Below are positions 46,600 through 58,200 of a stretch of 64,000 nt of DNA, one piece after another (within the stretch, counting starts at the first letter, position 1; each line of letters starts with the position of its first letter). The notes under the pieces are model-generated. The model saw nothing but the letters and a program-made list of their open reading frames with translations, searched no databases and was not told where the DNA came from. The stretch is from Asterochloris sp. CNOR1 (taxonomy: Eukaryota > Chlorophyta > Trebouxiophyceae > Trebouxiales > Trebouxiaceae): assembly GCA_963969365.1 (NCBI GenBank), contig OZ017757.1:2666001-2730000 (forward strand), written 5' to 3'. Both the position numbers and the translations under genes were made by a program.

Positions 46600-49500
46600 A
46601 TGGCTGATGAAGAAGCAGCTGCTGCTGCCAAGGTGGAGCTCGAGCAGTACAACAAGTAAGCATGGTGCCTGAGCTCATGCAGGCACTGGCATGAGACCGC
46701 CCATGACTGGTTTCACATGATCTTGAGTCGCCCCCTGTGGTGCAGGTGGAAGCTGCTCATCCCCTACCTCTATGACTGGTTTGCCAACCACAACCTGACC
46801 TGGCCCAGCCAGTGCTGCAGGTCAGCGGCAATGGCAGCATGCATCGCCAGTTGCTGCAAACAGCACTTCAGCTGGCAATGCTCATCCAGTGCTGTATCTC
46901 CAGCGCGGGCTGACGTTTCAGGGGTGCTGCCTTGCGCCAAAGTGCCGTCCCTGCTGCTTCTTATCTGGCGTCAGGTCAGCGGCCTGCTCTGCTTGTGAGC
47001 TTTGAGCATACCTGCCTGCTGCCTGCAGATGGGGCAGCGTGATTGAGGAGCAGAGCTACAAGCGCACCCAGCGCCTGTACCTCTCAGAGCAGGTGCAAGG
47101 AAAGGCTGGAGCATTGCTGGGAGCTAGCTGGCTGTTACTCAGGCAGCTGCTTCCAGGCGCACTTGAAATGCCTGAAGGCTTGCGCAAAATGTGCACTACA
47201 GAAGCTGCCTGCATGGGCAGCAAGGTCCTGAACACCCTGCACTGGGAAGAGGTCGTCTGCGCCTGAACCCTTGTCTCTCTGGTGCTGTGCAGACTGACGG
47301 AGGCGAGCCCAACAAGCTGGTTGTCCTTAATGCCACAATTGTCAAGGTATGGCTACCTTCCCTATCGGGCTTCCAGGCATACAGTCCACATTGCTTTGCC
47401 AGACAAGATTGGCACAGGCCAATTGAGCACGGTCAGTGCGGGGCAACCAGGTCTTCCCATCTATCATAGATGGGGACGAAGGCCCTCATGTCTGCCTGTG
47501 CAGCCAGCAGCGTGCTGTGCCTGCCTTGTCACCAAAGCGTGCTGTGAACAAGCAACCCACGTTGGGTGTGCGCCCTGCAACACCAAGCTTGGCACAGTCC
47601 CTCGCAGCTGGGCCCATTGTAGCACCACCACTAGCTCATCAAATTTCAGCTTGGCCTTGCTGAAGCAGCCGAGCTTCCAAGCGTTGCATCATCAAATGCG
47701 CCCAGGCCGCTGTTCAGCAGCCGAGCTTCTGAGCCTCTTGATATGATTGAGCTTTGCATGATCCTGAGCTTGCAAGCTGCTGCAGTGTCGGTCAAGACCA
47801 TGCTGCCTTCTTCATTGTGTGCACAGCTCCCATAGAGTGCAACGTGTTCTCAAGATTGCGCCTGCTTGCTTGCAGCCGCGAGTAGCCTCTGCCGAGGTCA
47901 TTGCCAAGTTCAACCCAGCTGGCAAGCACCCGTCCATCAAACCCTTCAAGACCATCTACCACCCTGGGGAGGTGCGCACCTGCTGCAGATCCCAGCCAGC
48001 TTAGGCTGCCTCCTTAGTGCATGCACCCAGCACGCCTGGTGTCTCCTGATGGACTTGAGAAGCAGCTGCCTGTGACAAGATTCTGTGTACCGTAAGCTAG
48101 TCTCTGCCGCCAGCATGGAGCAGCATTGAGCAATGAGAACACCAGCATGTTGCAACCGGACAGGATTGCACCTTTTTTGCTCACCTGTGGTCGCTGTTCA
48201 CTGCTCCTTCCTGTGAGATGGATAATCAGGCTTGGTTGTTTCAAGTCAACAAGGTTTGGGCGGCAACTCTCAAGGCTGTGTGGTCAATGTCCTCCCCATC
48301 CGCCTCCCATGGCTGATTGTGTTGCGTCCTGCAGGTCAACAAGATCCGGGAGTGCCCCCAGGAGCCCAGCGTGCTGGTGACCCACACAGACGCCCCCGAG
48401 CTGTACGTGTGGAGCACAGAGCGCCAACACAACAGGCTGGGCGACACGGTGAGCAAGCAGGGCTGTGTGCCTCACGCGGCAACCATACCTCCTTCAGCAC
48501 AGGATGTTTCATCGGGTTTGCGTGAGGCCCTGCTGGAGTAGGTGCACCCTGGAGGACGTTCAGCTTTTTAGGCTAGGCAAGGCCTGCCAGGCGACGAACC
48601 CATGCCAGGATGTGCTTCCGTCCTGCGCGCCTGGCTTGACTCCAACAGAACATAAGGGTCTAAGTAACATGTGCAAGGCCTTGCTGGAGCATCCTGCAGT
48701 CTGTCCAGCTTCTACGGCCGTGCCAGCCCTGCAGGGCGATTCATCCACCTCAAGCTGTCTTCTCTTGCCCTGTGAAGCCCACAGGAGAGCTTAGCTGTGA
48801 GCCCTACAGCCCTGACAACACCGCACCGGCACCTTGCACACTGTTTTGCACCTTGCCATTCCTGGGCTCCAGGGCTCCCTGAACACTGGCAGGCAGGCCT
48901 CCTCACTCTCAACGAAATCAAATATTGATGACAGTCAAATCATTGCTGTATGTGCCTGCAGGACAAGGCGCCCAGCAAGCCGGACCTGGTGCTGGCAGGG
49001 CATGAGGACGTTGCACCCTTTGCCCTGGGGACCTGCCAGCCAGAGCCGTTGGTGGCCAGTGGGGGCAAGGACACAAACGTGAGCGCCACCACCGGCCTCA
49101 GCCGACACGCCTGTTGTGGCCTGGCAGTCAGTGTTGTCTTGCATGTGCAGCGCGGTGGCTGGTGCAGCTTGGCTGTGGGGCCAGGGTGCCACTCGTGAGC
49201 ACAGGGCGTGCCACCGCCAGCACCTGCAATGGGTCCTGCTGGCCTGCCCTGAGTGGGTGATCCAGTGGTCTAGTGCATGCTGCAGCCCTGCTGGCTCCTG
49301 CCTTGTCATGGTAGAGTGGCTGTGGCACTCTGCCAGCAGGGGAGCTTTCATGCTGGGGCTGTGAGGTCAGCCGCCCTGCGCATGTCCAGAAGCCCACGTA
49401 GTACCTGGCTGGCAGTTTCTTCTGCTGCCGCTGTCATGTTACAGGGGGTGTGGTAAATGTGTTGCATTGCAACACGCGCAGAGAGTCAGCAGCCAGTCCC

Positions 49501-52500
49501 TGGCAGGAGGCACCAGCTTCGGGCGCACTCTGTCGTGGAGTGCGCGGCAGCCAACCTGGGTCCGACACTGCCCTCCAGTGCTGCTTTGCCATTCCCATGT
49601 TTAAAAACACTCATTTGGAGCGTGACCGTATAGTCTGGGGGGTTGCCATGTCTGATACGACAGCCAGCCTGGCGTGTGCTGCAACCCCCCATCCTTGGCT
49701 GCTTGAACGGGAACTGTTTCCGTTGCCTGCAGGTGCTGCTGTGGAGCTTGAGCAGCTTGGATCTGCTGAAGTTTTCCACATGCCCAATTTGCGGGAGCAA
49801 GATCCTTGCTGCTCCCTGCAGATGCTGCTGCAGAGCCTAGCAGCAAACTTCAACCCAACATGCAGCAATCACTGCGAACCAACCACTTGTGTTGCTGGCA
49901 TTGCAGGTGCTGCTGTGGAGCCTGGGCGACCACGTCTCCACCCTGGCAGACGGCACTGCGGGCTCCTTTGACGGCGTGGAGACCCGAGTCGCAGCACGCA
50001 CCGTTCTCAAGGTCAGCATCAGGGACCTGCTGTGCGTTGTGCTCCTCATTATTTGTTTAGCTGAGATGGCTGCAGCCCTGTCGCTGGGGGTGAAAAAGAC
50101 CTCGCCTTTTGGGATACAACCAGGGCTGCGCTTACCCTCTGGCGTGTCCTGCACCGCAGGGGGATAGTAACAAAAGGGGGACGTTTCAAATAGCCGCACA
50201 GTTCCTCTGGGCAGCTCATTCATACTGCTGCTCATGCTTACCTACCTGTGCAGAGGCATGGCACCACCTGGGACACCGTGCATGTTTGCTTGCCACCCAT
50301 GCCGCGCTCGCCCTGTCACTGCTTCAATGCGATCGCCTGCTGCCTGTGCAGGGGCACAGCAACACATCAGGGGATGTTTTGTGTCAGCCTGGCATCATGC
50401 TGCTCTTGCCCTGTCACTGCTCCAATGCAGTCGCCCACTGCCTGTGCAGGGGCACAGCAACACTGTGGAGGATGTCGTGTTCCAGCCTGGAAGCGCTGCC
50501 GAGCTGGCCTCTGTGGCGGACGACTCAGCCCTCCTGCTGTGGGACACGCGCTCAGGGACAGGCCCCGTCCTCCGGGTGGCTGATGCCCACGGCACAGGGG
50601 ACGCAGGTCCCCTGGACCTGCATGTGGTCGACTGGAATCCTCTGCGGCCAGAGCTGCTTGCCACTGGTGGGACACTGGTGGTGAAGGCTGTGAGTTGTGA
50701 AAGTGGAACCCTCCGCGGTCTGAGCTTTTCGCCACGAGGTTCATGCCGTAGGACCGCCAGATCTGAAGGGGGCAGATCTGAAGGCGTCACACCAGTCTCT
50801 CACGCCAACACTCATCGCAGCTGTCAGCCACTGGTGTGTGGGGTGGTGGTGGTGGTGGCAAAGTTTCAGAGTCCATGGTCAGTCATGTTCACGGCAGCTC
50901 AGGCACCTCAACCTGTGAGCTTCGTCCTCAGGTGGAGTCCATGCTGTGAATGTCTCTGCCAGCGTGAACCTCTGCCGACTACAGGCGCCTCTGACGGCAG
51001 CGTGCGCGTGTGGGACCGGCGGCGAATGGGTGGTGTGGGGGCGCAGTCGCTGCATTCCTTCGGCCTGCACACGGGCGCTGTCATGAGGGTGGAGTGGTCC
51101 CCCCAGGTGGGCAGCGCTCTGCAGTCCCAGCATCCCTTCTGGGCTTTGCTACCTGCCATGGCTGTGGCCTGCATTGCGGCGGCGTGGTGAGGGTGGAGAA
51201 GTCATCTCTGGCGGGCGAGCACTGTGTCTGTGCACATCTGCTTGCTGCATCTGTGGCCTGCATGGGGGGGGGGGCGTGTCCAGAGTTGGAAGGTCACTTC
51301 CCAAGTCCATAACGCGGCTTTTGCAGCATCGTTGCTGTGCTGCTTGCTGCCTTCGTGGCCTGCACAGGGGCGGCAACGTGAGAGGTGAGGGGCCACCTCT
51401 GGCGGGCCTCACTCTGCATTTCAAGCACTGTCGCTGGGGTTTCTGCATGCCCCACTGTCTGGCGCAACAGCTGTTGCCTGCACCTTGGCCGACCAGGCCC
51501 CACAGCTGTCTGCACTGTACTGCAGAACGCCTCGGTACTGGCCAGCGGGGGTGACGATCGGCGCATCGCCATCTGGGACCTGGACCGAGCAGCGTCAGAG
51601 CCCCCGGCTGGCCTGGCCGCCTCGCCTGAGAGCAGCCCCCACAAGCACAGGCATCCCCCGCAGCTGCTGATGCAGCATGTGGGGCATCGGGCGCCGGTAA
51701 GTGAACAGCAGCAGCGCTGTCACCATTGTCACAAGCGCAGGCCTCCCCCTCAGCTGCTGCTGCAGCATGTGGGGCACGACTGCCGGTGAGTGCACAGCAG
51801 GAAGTCATCTGGCTTAGGCAGTCTTCCACATTGTGGATGACCACTCTCTGACAACGCAGCGTGACAGTCAAGCCACAGCGTGATGGCATGCTGCCCAGGA
51901 CTGCAGGCTGGTCAAAGACGCACAGCCCCTGCCACACGAGCTTGCAGTGACCCCAAGATGGTGTCACACTGTGCAGCCAATCGGTGTGTGCTCTGCCTGC
52001 AGACCACGGACTTCCAGGGAATCACTAGGATCCCTGACCTTTGAAGTGCGGTGGCCTCCCAAACACCATTCACGCTGTGCAGCCAGCTCAGCTCATTTTG
52101 CCCTGCCTGCAGATAGTGGACTTCCAGTGGAACCCCCACGACCCCTGGACCTTCATGAGCGTGTCTGACGATGTGGGCGCCGGCCTGGGGGGCGGCACCC
52201 TGCAGCTCTGGCGCGTCAACGACTTCCTGTACCGCCCTGAGCATGAGGTGCTGCAGGAGCTGGAGGAACACAGGTGGGCGACCGACCAACAGCAGGCGCA
52301 TCGCATACAGAGTGGTTGGGGGTGGCAGTACTGGAAAGACATGCTGCCGGAGCATAGTTAATGCAAATCACTCTCATCCAGAATGCTGGGCTTGGCAGAT
52401 GCCAGCTCCCCCAGATCAGCAGTGAAGGCACAGGAGGCAGCAGTCTGCCAGAGAGAAGCACTCAACAGGGTTCTGCATGGTGTGCTGCAGGGAGTCCCTG

Positions 52501-53220
52501 ATCACGGGGGCAGAGCCCAGCTCCCCCAAGTCAGCAGTGAGGGCGCAGGAGGTGACGGTCAGGGCTGAGGCCCCCGCAGCCGCATCCACAGGGCCGGCAG
52601 AGGGTGCAGGTCAGCAGTCACTGGGGCTGCACCTGGTCATGGTTCTGGTCTGCAAGACATAGTTGGAACAAGGGAGTGTGCCTTCTGGGCGTTGGCTTGC
52701 TTGGCTGTGGTCCTGTTCAGCTGCCTGTGACTTGCAGCACCCCCACTCCTCGTAGGTGGCTTGCCACCTCTGATGGGTCCTAGAATGGAGTACAGGCTGT
52801 GAGCAAGCACCAGGTGCTGTGCCAACCGCCCCCCTCACCATTGTATGCTTAAGGCCGGCTGTATGCTGTGCTGGGCCTCAGGCTGCGGTGCAAGGCGCAC
52901 TTGTCCCTGGGCGGACGCCTGAGCCGGGCAAAGCTGTACTGCTCCAGCGGAGGGCCCCGCACTTTGGCGCCCCTGCGATCAGTCATGCCGCAGCTGCCTG
53001 ATGCCGGCCAGTCTGTGCTGCTGCAGCAGATGGCCACCCGGCAGTGAGGCCCGTGTCGGTCGGACCTGAGGCCGTCAGCTCCCACCAGCCGGCTCAGACA
53101 GCCGCCAGCCACGCCAATGGGGCCGCCCAGGGCGGGGTGCACTCCCAGCTGCTGCCGCCCCTGCCACGCACACTTGCCCCTGGACCAGATACCGAGATGG
53201 CTGGTCCCCCTGGCAGCTGA
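46600..53220 (+). CDS. MSI4/FVE-like WD40 histone-binding protein
   Basis: A nuclear seven-bladed WD40 protein of the RBBP4/MSI1 class, a histone H4-binding subunit of chromatin-assembly, deacetylase and Polycomb-type complexes. Exons: 46600..46655, 46746..46820, 47029..47092, 47293..47346, 47876..47971, 48335..48448, 48962..49078, 49907..50011, 50450..50666, 50985..51106, 51526..51696, 52113..52273, 52491..52603, and a tentative last exon 53027..53220; 1659 nt, 552 aa. The N-terminal helix WKLLIPYLYDWFANHNLTWP, CCRWGSVIEEQ, RLYLSEQTDGGEPN and KTIYHPGEVNKIRE match plant MSI4/FVE rather than MSI1-3. WD motifs include LHVVDWNP, GSVRVWDRRR and RIAIWDLDRA; the last blade is DFQWNPHDPWTFMSVSDD. 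The Pro/Ala/Ser tail after LEEHR is longer than in plant FVE; without the last exon the frame stops at 52,662. Introns carry several copies of adjacent splice sites. Confidence 0.9.
49727..49850 (+). repeat. Two echoes of the MSI4-like exon 8 start
   Basis: The true exon begins TGCAG|GTGCTGCTGTGGAGCC at 49,907. Upstream, TGCAG|GTGCTGCTGTGGAGCTTG occurs at 49,733 and TGCAG|ATGCTGCTGCAGAGCCT at 49,822, at spacings of 89 and 85 bp. Both retain a usable AG acceptor. Confidence 0.85.
50240..50450 (+). repeat. Two echoes of the MSI4-like exon 9 start
   Basis: The true exon begins GTGCAG|GGGCACAGCAACACTG at 50,450. Copies begin at 50,352 (GTGCAG|GGGCACAGCAACAC) and 50,254 (GTGCAG|AGGCATGGCACCAC), exactly 98 bp apart each. 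The unit also includes the upstream pyrimidine tract CCCTGTCACTGC. Confidence 0.9.
51160..51410 (+). repeat. Three echoes of the MSI4-like exon 10 end
   Basis: The exon end GGCCTGCACACGGGCGCTG and TGAGGGTGGAGTGGTCC recurs at about 51,166 (GGCCTGCATTGCGGCGGCG, TGAGGGTGGAG), 51,258 and 51,357 (GGCCTGCACAGGGGCGGCAA), about 97-104 bp apart and progressively diverged. Confidence 0.75.
51730..51795 (+). repeat. Echo of the MSI4-like exon 11 end with its donor
   Basis: CACAAGCACAGG through CAGCATGTGGGGCATCGG and the donor CCG|GTAAGT (51,697) is repeated 89-90 bp downstream as CACAAGCGCAGG through CAGCATGTGGGGCACGAC with donor CCG|GTGAGT (51,786). The sequence between the two donors is open in the coding frame. 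Confidence 0.9.
51969..52056 (+). repeat. Echo of the MSI4-like exon 12 start
   Basis: CTGTGCAGCCA, CTGCCTGCAG and GGACTTCCAG recur in the same order at 51,969-52,018 and at 52,075-52,130; the copied acceptor is at 52,003 and the true one at 52,113. Confidence 0.85.
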
Positions 53221-54121
53221 CCTCGGAGGTGGGATCAGCTGACTGGGCGCACAGCACGGCATCCCATGATAGACACAGAGGTGCATGCTGATGCCCCCGG
53301 GCCCCGCAGAAACAGCTGCCATCTGCTTAGCAGGCACCAAGCATGCAGATGAATATCCCAGATGCTACTAATCCCCAGGGACAGCGGCCCTCTGCAATGA
53401 CTTCTGCCTTAGGCAGACATCCTCTGCCCGCTGCCCATTCTGAACATCTTGACAGACAGTTGCAGTTCAATTGTCCAAATGCCTGGCCCCCTGACAGATG
53501 TAGCTAATCAGCATGATGCTGGGCAGCCGCACAACTCATATGGAGTTCTTACAGGCTGCTCAAACTGGATGTCATCTACTTTCTCAAGTGCCTCCATGAT
53601 AGGCAACTATGTCACATAGTGCTGCTACCCTTTGACTTCCGCCAGCTGCAAGAGCTGTTGTGAGGAGCTTTTGCAGCCTTTCTGGAATCCATTCAGGATG
53701 AAGCTGAGGGCTGTCGGTCCTGATCAGGTCCTCCGTGCTACAGGCACTGAGGGCACAGCTTGCTGCTGTGTTGTGCAATGAGACGCATGGGGTGAGATGA
53801 CAAGGTGCAGGACTTCTGAGCGCCACCTGCCCACAGCTGGCCTGCTGATTGCTGTCGATGCTGGGTGTCTGTTGATGGCAGAAGCACTGCCATTGCTGCA
53901 TCTGGCAGATATAGCTGTTGCATCTGTCAGCAAGAATGTAAAAGCAGGCACCACAGCCTCACACAAGGGATACACCTGCTGAGCGGCCTGCTTCTTACTG
54001 CCTCGCTCTGTTGTTTTAGGTGGGCTGTAAATTGTCAAGCGCCACATCAGACATCAAACTGATGCTAGGTTCAGTGCCCAAGAATGCAAGTGACGAGAAG
54101 TGATCTTCACTGCAAGATTGC
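53221..54121. other. Intergenic region
   Basis: Contains the end of the WD40 gene and the start region of the PDZ gene. A minus-strand frame from about 53,740 to 53,584 reads SPQLHPEWIPERLQKLLTTA and ends in TGA. It looks protein-like but has no partner exon, so I do not call it a gene. Confidence 0.35.
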
Positions 54122-55098
54122 ATGGCAATGCTCATGTCACGAGGCCACGGGCTGTGTGCCCATGGCCTGCAAAGGCAGCCTTCATGCAGGGCAAGACCAC
54201 TTTCAGCCCATCAGAGAAGACACTGGGTGGCAGCTGCTGCAGGAGGGTGAGGCCTCAAAATGACTGCCTGAGCCCTGTACTTTTCAGCACCCTGTCTCAC
54301 ATTGCCTGATGCTTTGCAGGTTCCAGCCTGGGCAAAATGCACGTTCCACCACTGAAAGCGGGCAGCAGCTTATCAAAGTGAGCACCTGAAGCCATAGTAA
54401 CTCTGCTCAGACAGTTCTGGGGCTATCAATGTATTGCTGCCTGCAGGTGACCATCAGGAAACCTCTGGGACTTGTACTAGGAGAAGCAGAGCGTGGTGGG
54501 GCAGTGGTTGTTGAGGAGATAGTGCAGGGCGGTAATGCTGAGCAAACAGGGGTCGTCCAAGTGGGCGACGTAGTCAGTAGGTGCGGCTTTGACAAAGCCC
54601 AGCAGGGTCTCTTCATGTCAGCATGCAATATTGAGACACATGCCCAGCAGCAAGTGACTACTGCATCTTCTGAACCTGTGCTGTGCTGCCTTCAGGGTCA
54701 GCGCGACTGTGCTGAAGGAGGGCAAGTCCGGCCAGTATCAGCGTGAGGGGTATGGCAGCCAACCTTATTCCAACTTTGAGCAGATCATGTTTGACTGCCA
54801 AAATCAGGATTTCAAAAGGTGGGGTTTGTACCTTCACAAAGCTAGCAGCCACCAAATCTCCCTGACCTGCCCGATTTCTCTTTGCTACAGTGTGATGGGA
54901 GCAATTGCCAGCAACAATGAGCGGTGAGGCAGCACCTGCAATGTTGCAGCTTTGCCCCTGCTGGGTGGCTGCACATGCGGCCAAGCTTTGCTTGCTTGCT
55001 GTGCTTACAGGTGGGGCATCATGAACGTCAGGATGGAGTTTGTGAGGGACAATGCATCCACAGAGAAGGCAACATCTTCTAGCCCTGAATCATCATGA
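54122..55098 (+). CDS. Chloroplast-type PDZ-domain protein, 186 aa
   Basis: Six exons join in phase to 561 nt: 54122..54246, 54320..54377, 54447..54580, 54696..54818, 54891..54923, 55011..55098 (TGA). The first exon is rich in Arg, His, Ser and Ala and lacks acidic residues (MAMLMSRGHGLCAHGLQR), as expected of a plastid transit peptide. A PDZ domain follows: VTIRKPLGLVLGEAERGG with the GLGL-type carboxylate loop as PLGLVLG, then GGNAEQTGVVQVGDVVSR. The C-terminal part (YQREGYGSQPYSNFEQ, FDCQNQDF, GAIASNNERWGIMNVRMEFV) is typical of plant chloroplast PDZ proteins such as the PDZ part of MET1/ZKT. The TPR region of MET1 is absent, so it is not a direct equivalent. A role in thylakoid protein complexes is inferred from the family. 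Confidence 0.85.
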
Positions 55099-55290
55099 AT
55101 TCATGACAGTCCCTTACAGCACCAATAGTATGGCAGCATACAAGAAAGTTAAATTCTGTTCTGAAAATGTTTTGCAGGATGACGCGCATGCTTGGCTGCT
55201 TGTATGCAGCCTGCTCACTGATGTGTGAACTGAAAGAATCATGAAACAGGAATACTTGACACTGAGACAGAGTTGAGCAGGACTAAGATA

Positions 55291-58200
55291 TCACCTCTTC
55301 TTTTTCTTAGTCTTGGGGCGCTTGACCTCCACATCTGGGTTTAGGTGGTCAATGACAGGTGCAAAGAGGTCCTGCGCGGTCATGGCACAGTATGCCAGCC
55401 TGGCAGCAGACAGCGAGGATGTCACATCATTGCGCCAGAGCTCTCGCTCCCTGCGATGCCTCCAGATCTTGCCGTACTTGCCTGCAGGCAGCACAAAGCC
55501 TGGCAGGTCAATCTGCCGTGGGCCAGGTCAAGCTGCTGTGGGGCGGGCAAAATGCTGTGGGGCATGTGCTGCTGTCCCAAGATCGCCACATCCAGCAGTA
55601 CATTCTCCTGCTCCCTTGTGAAGGGCAGGATGGTGGGTGGCACACCCTACAGGGCACAAGCACTGGCAAATCATATTTGATAAGGCTTGCCGTTCTGCCA
55701 ATCAAGCTAGAGCATTGGCAAGGGGCCTGCACGCGGCAGGCTGTGCCGCCACTGCCATGTTCATCCCTACAGCTTGTGACATGGACAGGTAAGGAAGCAA
55801 CACACGCAAGGTGCCAACAATGCCGAGGGCTTTCAAAGTAGATGTTGCAGCTTGAGAGGCCTGCAGTGCAGTAGAGGCTGCAGCAGGCACAGGCCTGCAG
55901 TACAAAGCAGATATCTGCCATGTCACACATTAGAATGTATGTGCTGTCAGCCGACAAACCTGAAGGGCCTACAGAAATTTCCCCAAGCGTCCTCAATGTA
56001 TAGCCGATAGTCGCCTGCTGTGTTAAGCACTGCACTGCAGGCCTTGGCCATGCTGCAGCATATCCTCTGACAGTGCCCAGCATGTTGGCACACACAACAA
56101 GTGTTGAAGACGATGCCCCAGAAGTCAATATGCATATGCACTGCTGGCGCATGCAAGAAGCTCATCACATCCAGCCCACCTGCGGCCGCCCCACCGAGGG
56201 GCTCTGCAACCTCCCACATCTCCCCGCCGGACTGCCTCTCCTCGTCTGCAGCTGCCTCCTGCTCAGCTGATGCAGAGGCCTTGATGATAGAATGGGAGGC
56301 CCCTGCCTGCACCAGCATCTCCTCTCGTCGTGTCCTGCACAACATTTGAACTCCTCAATCCTCATAGTCCTCATCCTCACTCTCCTCTGGAGATTCTCAT
56401 CCTCAAAGTTTCCAGCGCATGGGATGCTAGAGGGGCATACCCTCGACGGTTTGCCCATGGTGGTGTGGTCAGAGTGCGCAACATGCTTCAAGTGGACCAC
56501 AACTGTGACTACCACGAGCAGACCTGAATCTTACATCTAACAGGCAGGCTGCCTGCAAAGGTAGCGGCGCCGTTCTGTATCACGCTTTGTTGCTGGGGGC
56601 TGTCAATGCAGGTGCGAGCAGATTTTGTTTGATGTGCCGTTGCCAGCGTACTGTCCATGAAGGTGCAGGCCTGCTGTCTGCCGGACTTTGGAAGCAAGCT
56701 GTTGGTGATACAGTGGCAATAACTGCTGTTTCCGCCTGCTGGGACAAGCGTGCTGCCCATGCAGGTGCGGGCAGACTGTATCTCACCAGCTGACTCCCGT
56801 AAGCTGCAAGCCAGGCAATGCTGAACGAGTTGCAGGCGGACCATACCTGCAGGGCTTCTTGAGGTGGGGGTTGAGACAGGTGTGGCAGTAGCCGCAGCGG
56901 TCCCCACGGCGAACCTTGGGCATCTCCTTTGCCAGGGAGGGACGGGGCACAGCGACCACAGCTGCAGCAGGGCAGCAGCCAAGTGTCAGTGGGGCCGAAG
57001 AAGGTGGCAGCAGTTGTGCATCTTGCAGGCAGTGGTGCTGCAGTCAGCAGAAGCAGAGAAAACCGTCATGAGGGCTGCAGCACAAGAGGCAGCAGCGAGC
57101 AAGGATGTCCAAGCAAAAGGTGCAGCAGGGAGACAGTCTGGTGCAGAGTCTGGTGACGTCGCCAGGGGACCAGGTGCCGGCTGCCAGCCCGTAGGAGAGT
57201 GCAGCCGCAGGCTGAAGGCACCTGCTTCCTAATTTAAACAAGCAGGCCACCCTTAAGGAACCTACCCTATGTGGTCGTAACAAATGGAAATGACGCAGCA
57301 GGAGACACCAAGTGAGAGAGCCCAGACATTGCCTTCCAGACAGCAGTTTGCGGTCTGGCGTGAGGGCAGGCAGCTCTTTTGTCCCACCTGGCTCTGGTTC
57401 AGGCTCGTTTGGGTCATTTGGCTGTCCAGATGCGTTGTAGATGCAGATCTCCGCCTTCAGCAGCCAGTTGCGCAACAGGCGACACACCTCCTCCTGGTAG
57501 CTGCCTGCAGCAGGGGCCACAGTTGTGGCACATCACGTCACAGTCTGTTGCGCAGCTCAGTGTACCTTCAGGCACCATGCAATGGCAGCAGCCCTTGCTT
57601 GGGGGCAGCATCATCAGCAGATGTTGTGTATGAGAGGGGAATTGTAGAGTGCAGCAGTCAGTCCCGCAACAGCAAACGCACCCTCTCCAGGTAAAAGCCT
57701 GCAATGGAGCCACAGTGACTCTGCAGGTCCGTGCGGCTTCAGGCACCAGGCAGTATGGCAGCCATCACCGAGGGGCAGCATCATGAGCAGATGCCGTGAA
57801 GATGCTGCCATGGGGCCTTATCCATAAGCCTGTGTGGCCACTGTTTCTGGGGGTTTTTAAAACGCAGCACCCCGCCCGTGTGGCCACTGCAATGCAGTGC
57901 GCATGAGCAAGATGGTTGACAGGGTGTGTGGGAGGCATGCAGGGCTCATGTCCCCCAGGCTGGACCATCAGAATGGCAAGACCCTGCAGTTTCGTAAGGT
58001 ATGCCACAAGCACCCCCTGGCCACCCCGCTGTGCGAACCTGCAGGGCCACACTTGCCTTCGCCATCTAAGTCTGCTTCAGGCAGCTGGCCCCTGCGGGCA
58101 GCCTGTACAGTAGCTGCCAGCGCCTGCCAGCCTCCGGGTGGGCCCAGGATGCCGGCGCGCTCGGAGTACTCTGCAATGGCACTCAGGCTGGCCATGGCGC

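Noticed and set aside
50845-50870. GTG trinucleotide run
   Set aside because: A simple microsatellite within an intron; nothing further is supported.
51149-51967. 272-codon minus-strand open frame
   Set aside because: It lies antisense to WD40 exons and echo repeats; its Cys/Arg/Ser-rich composition is typical of a shadow frame.
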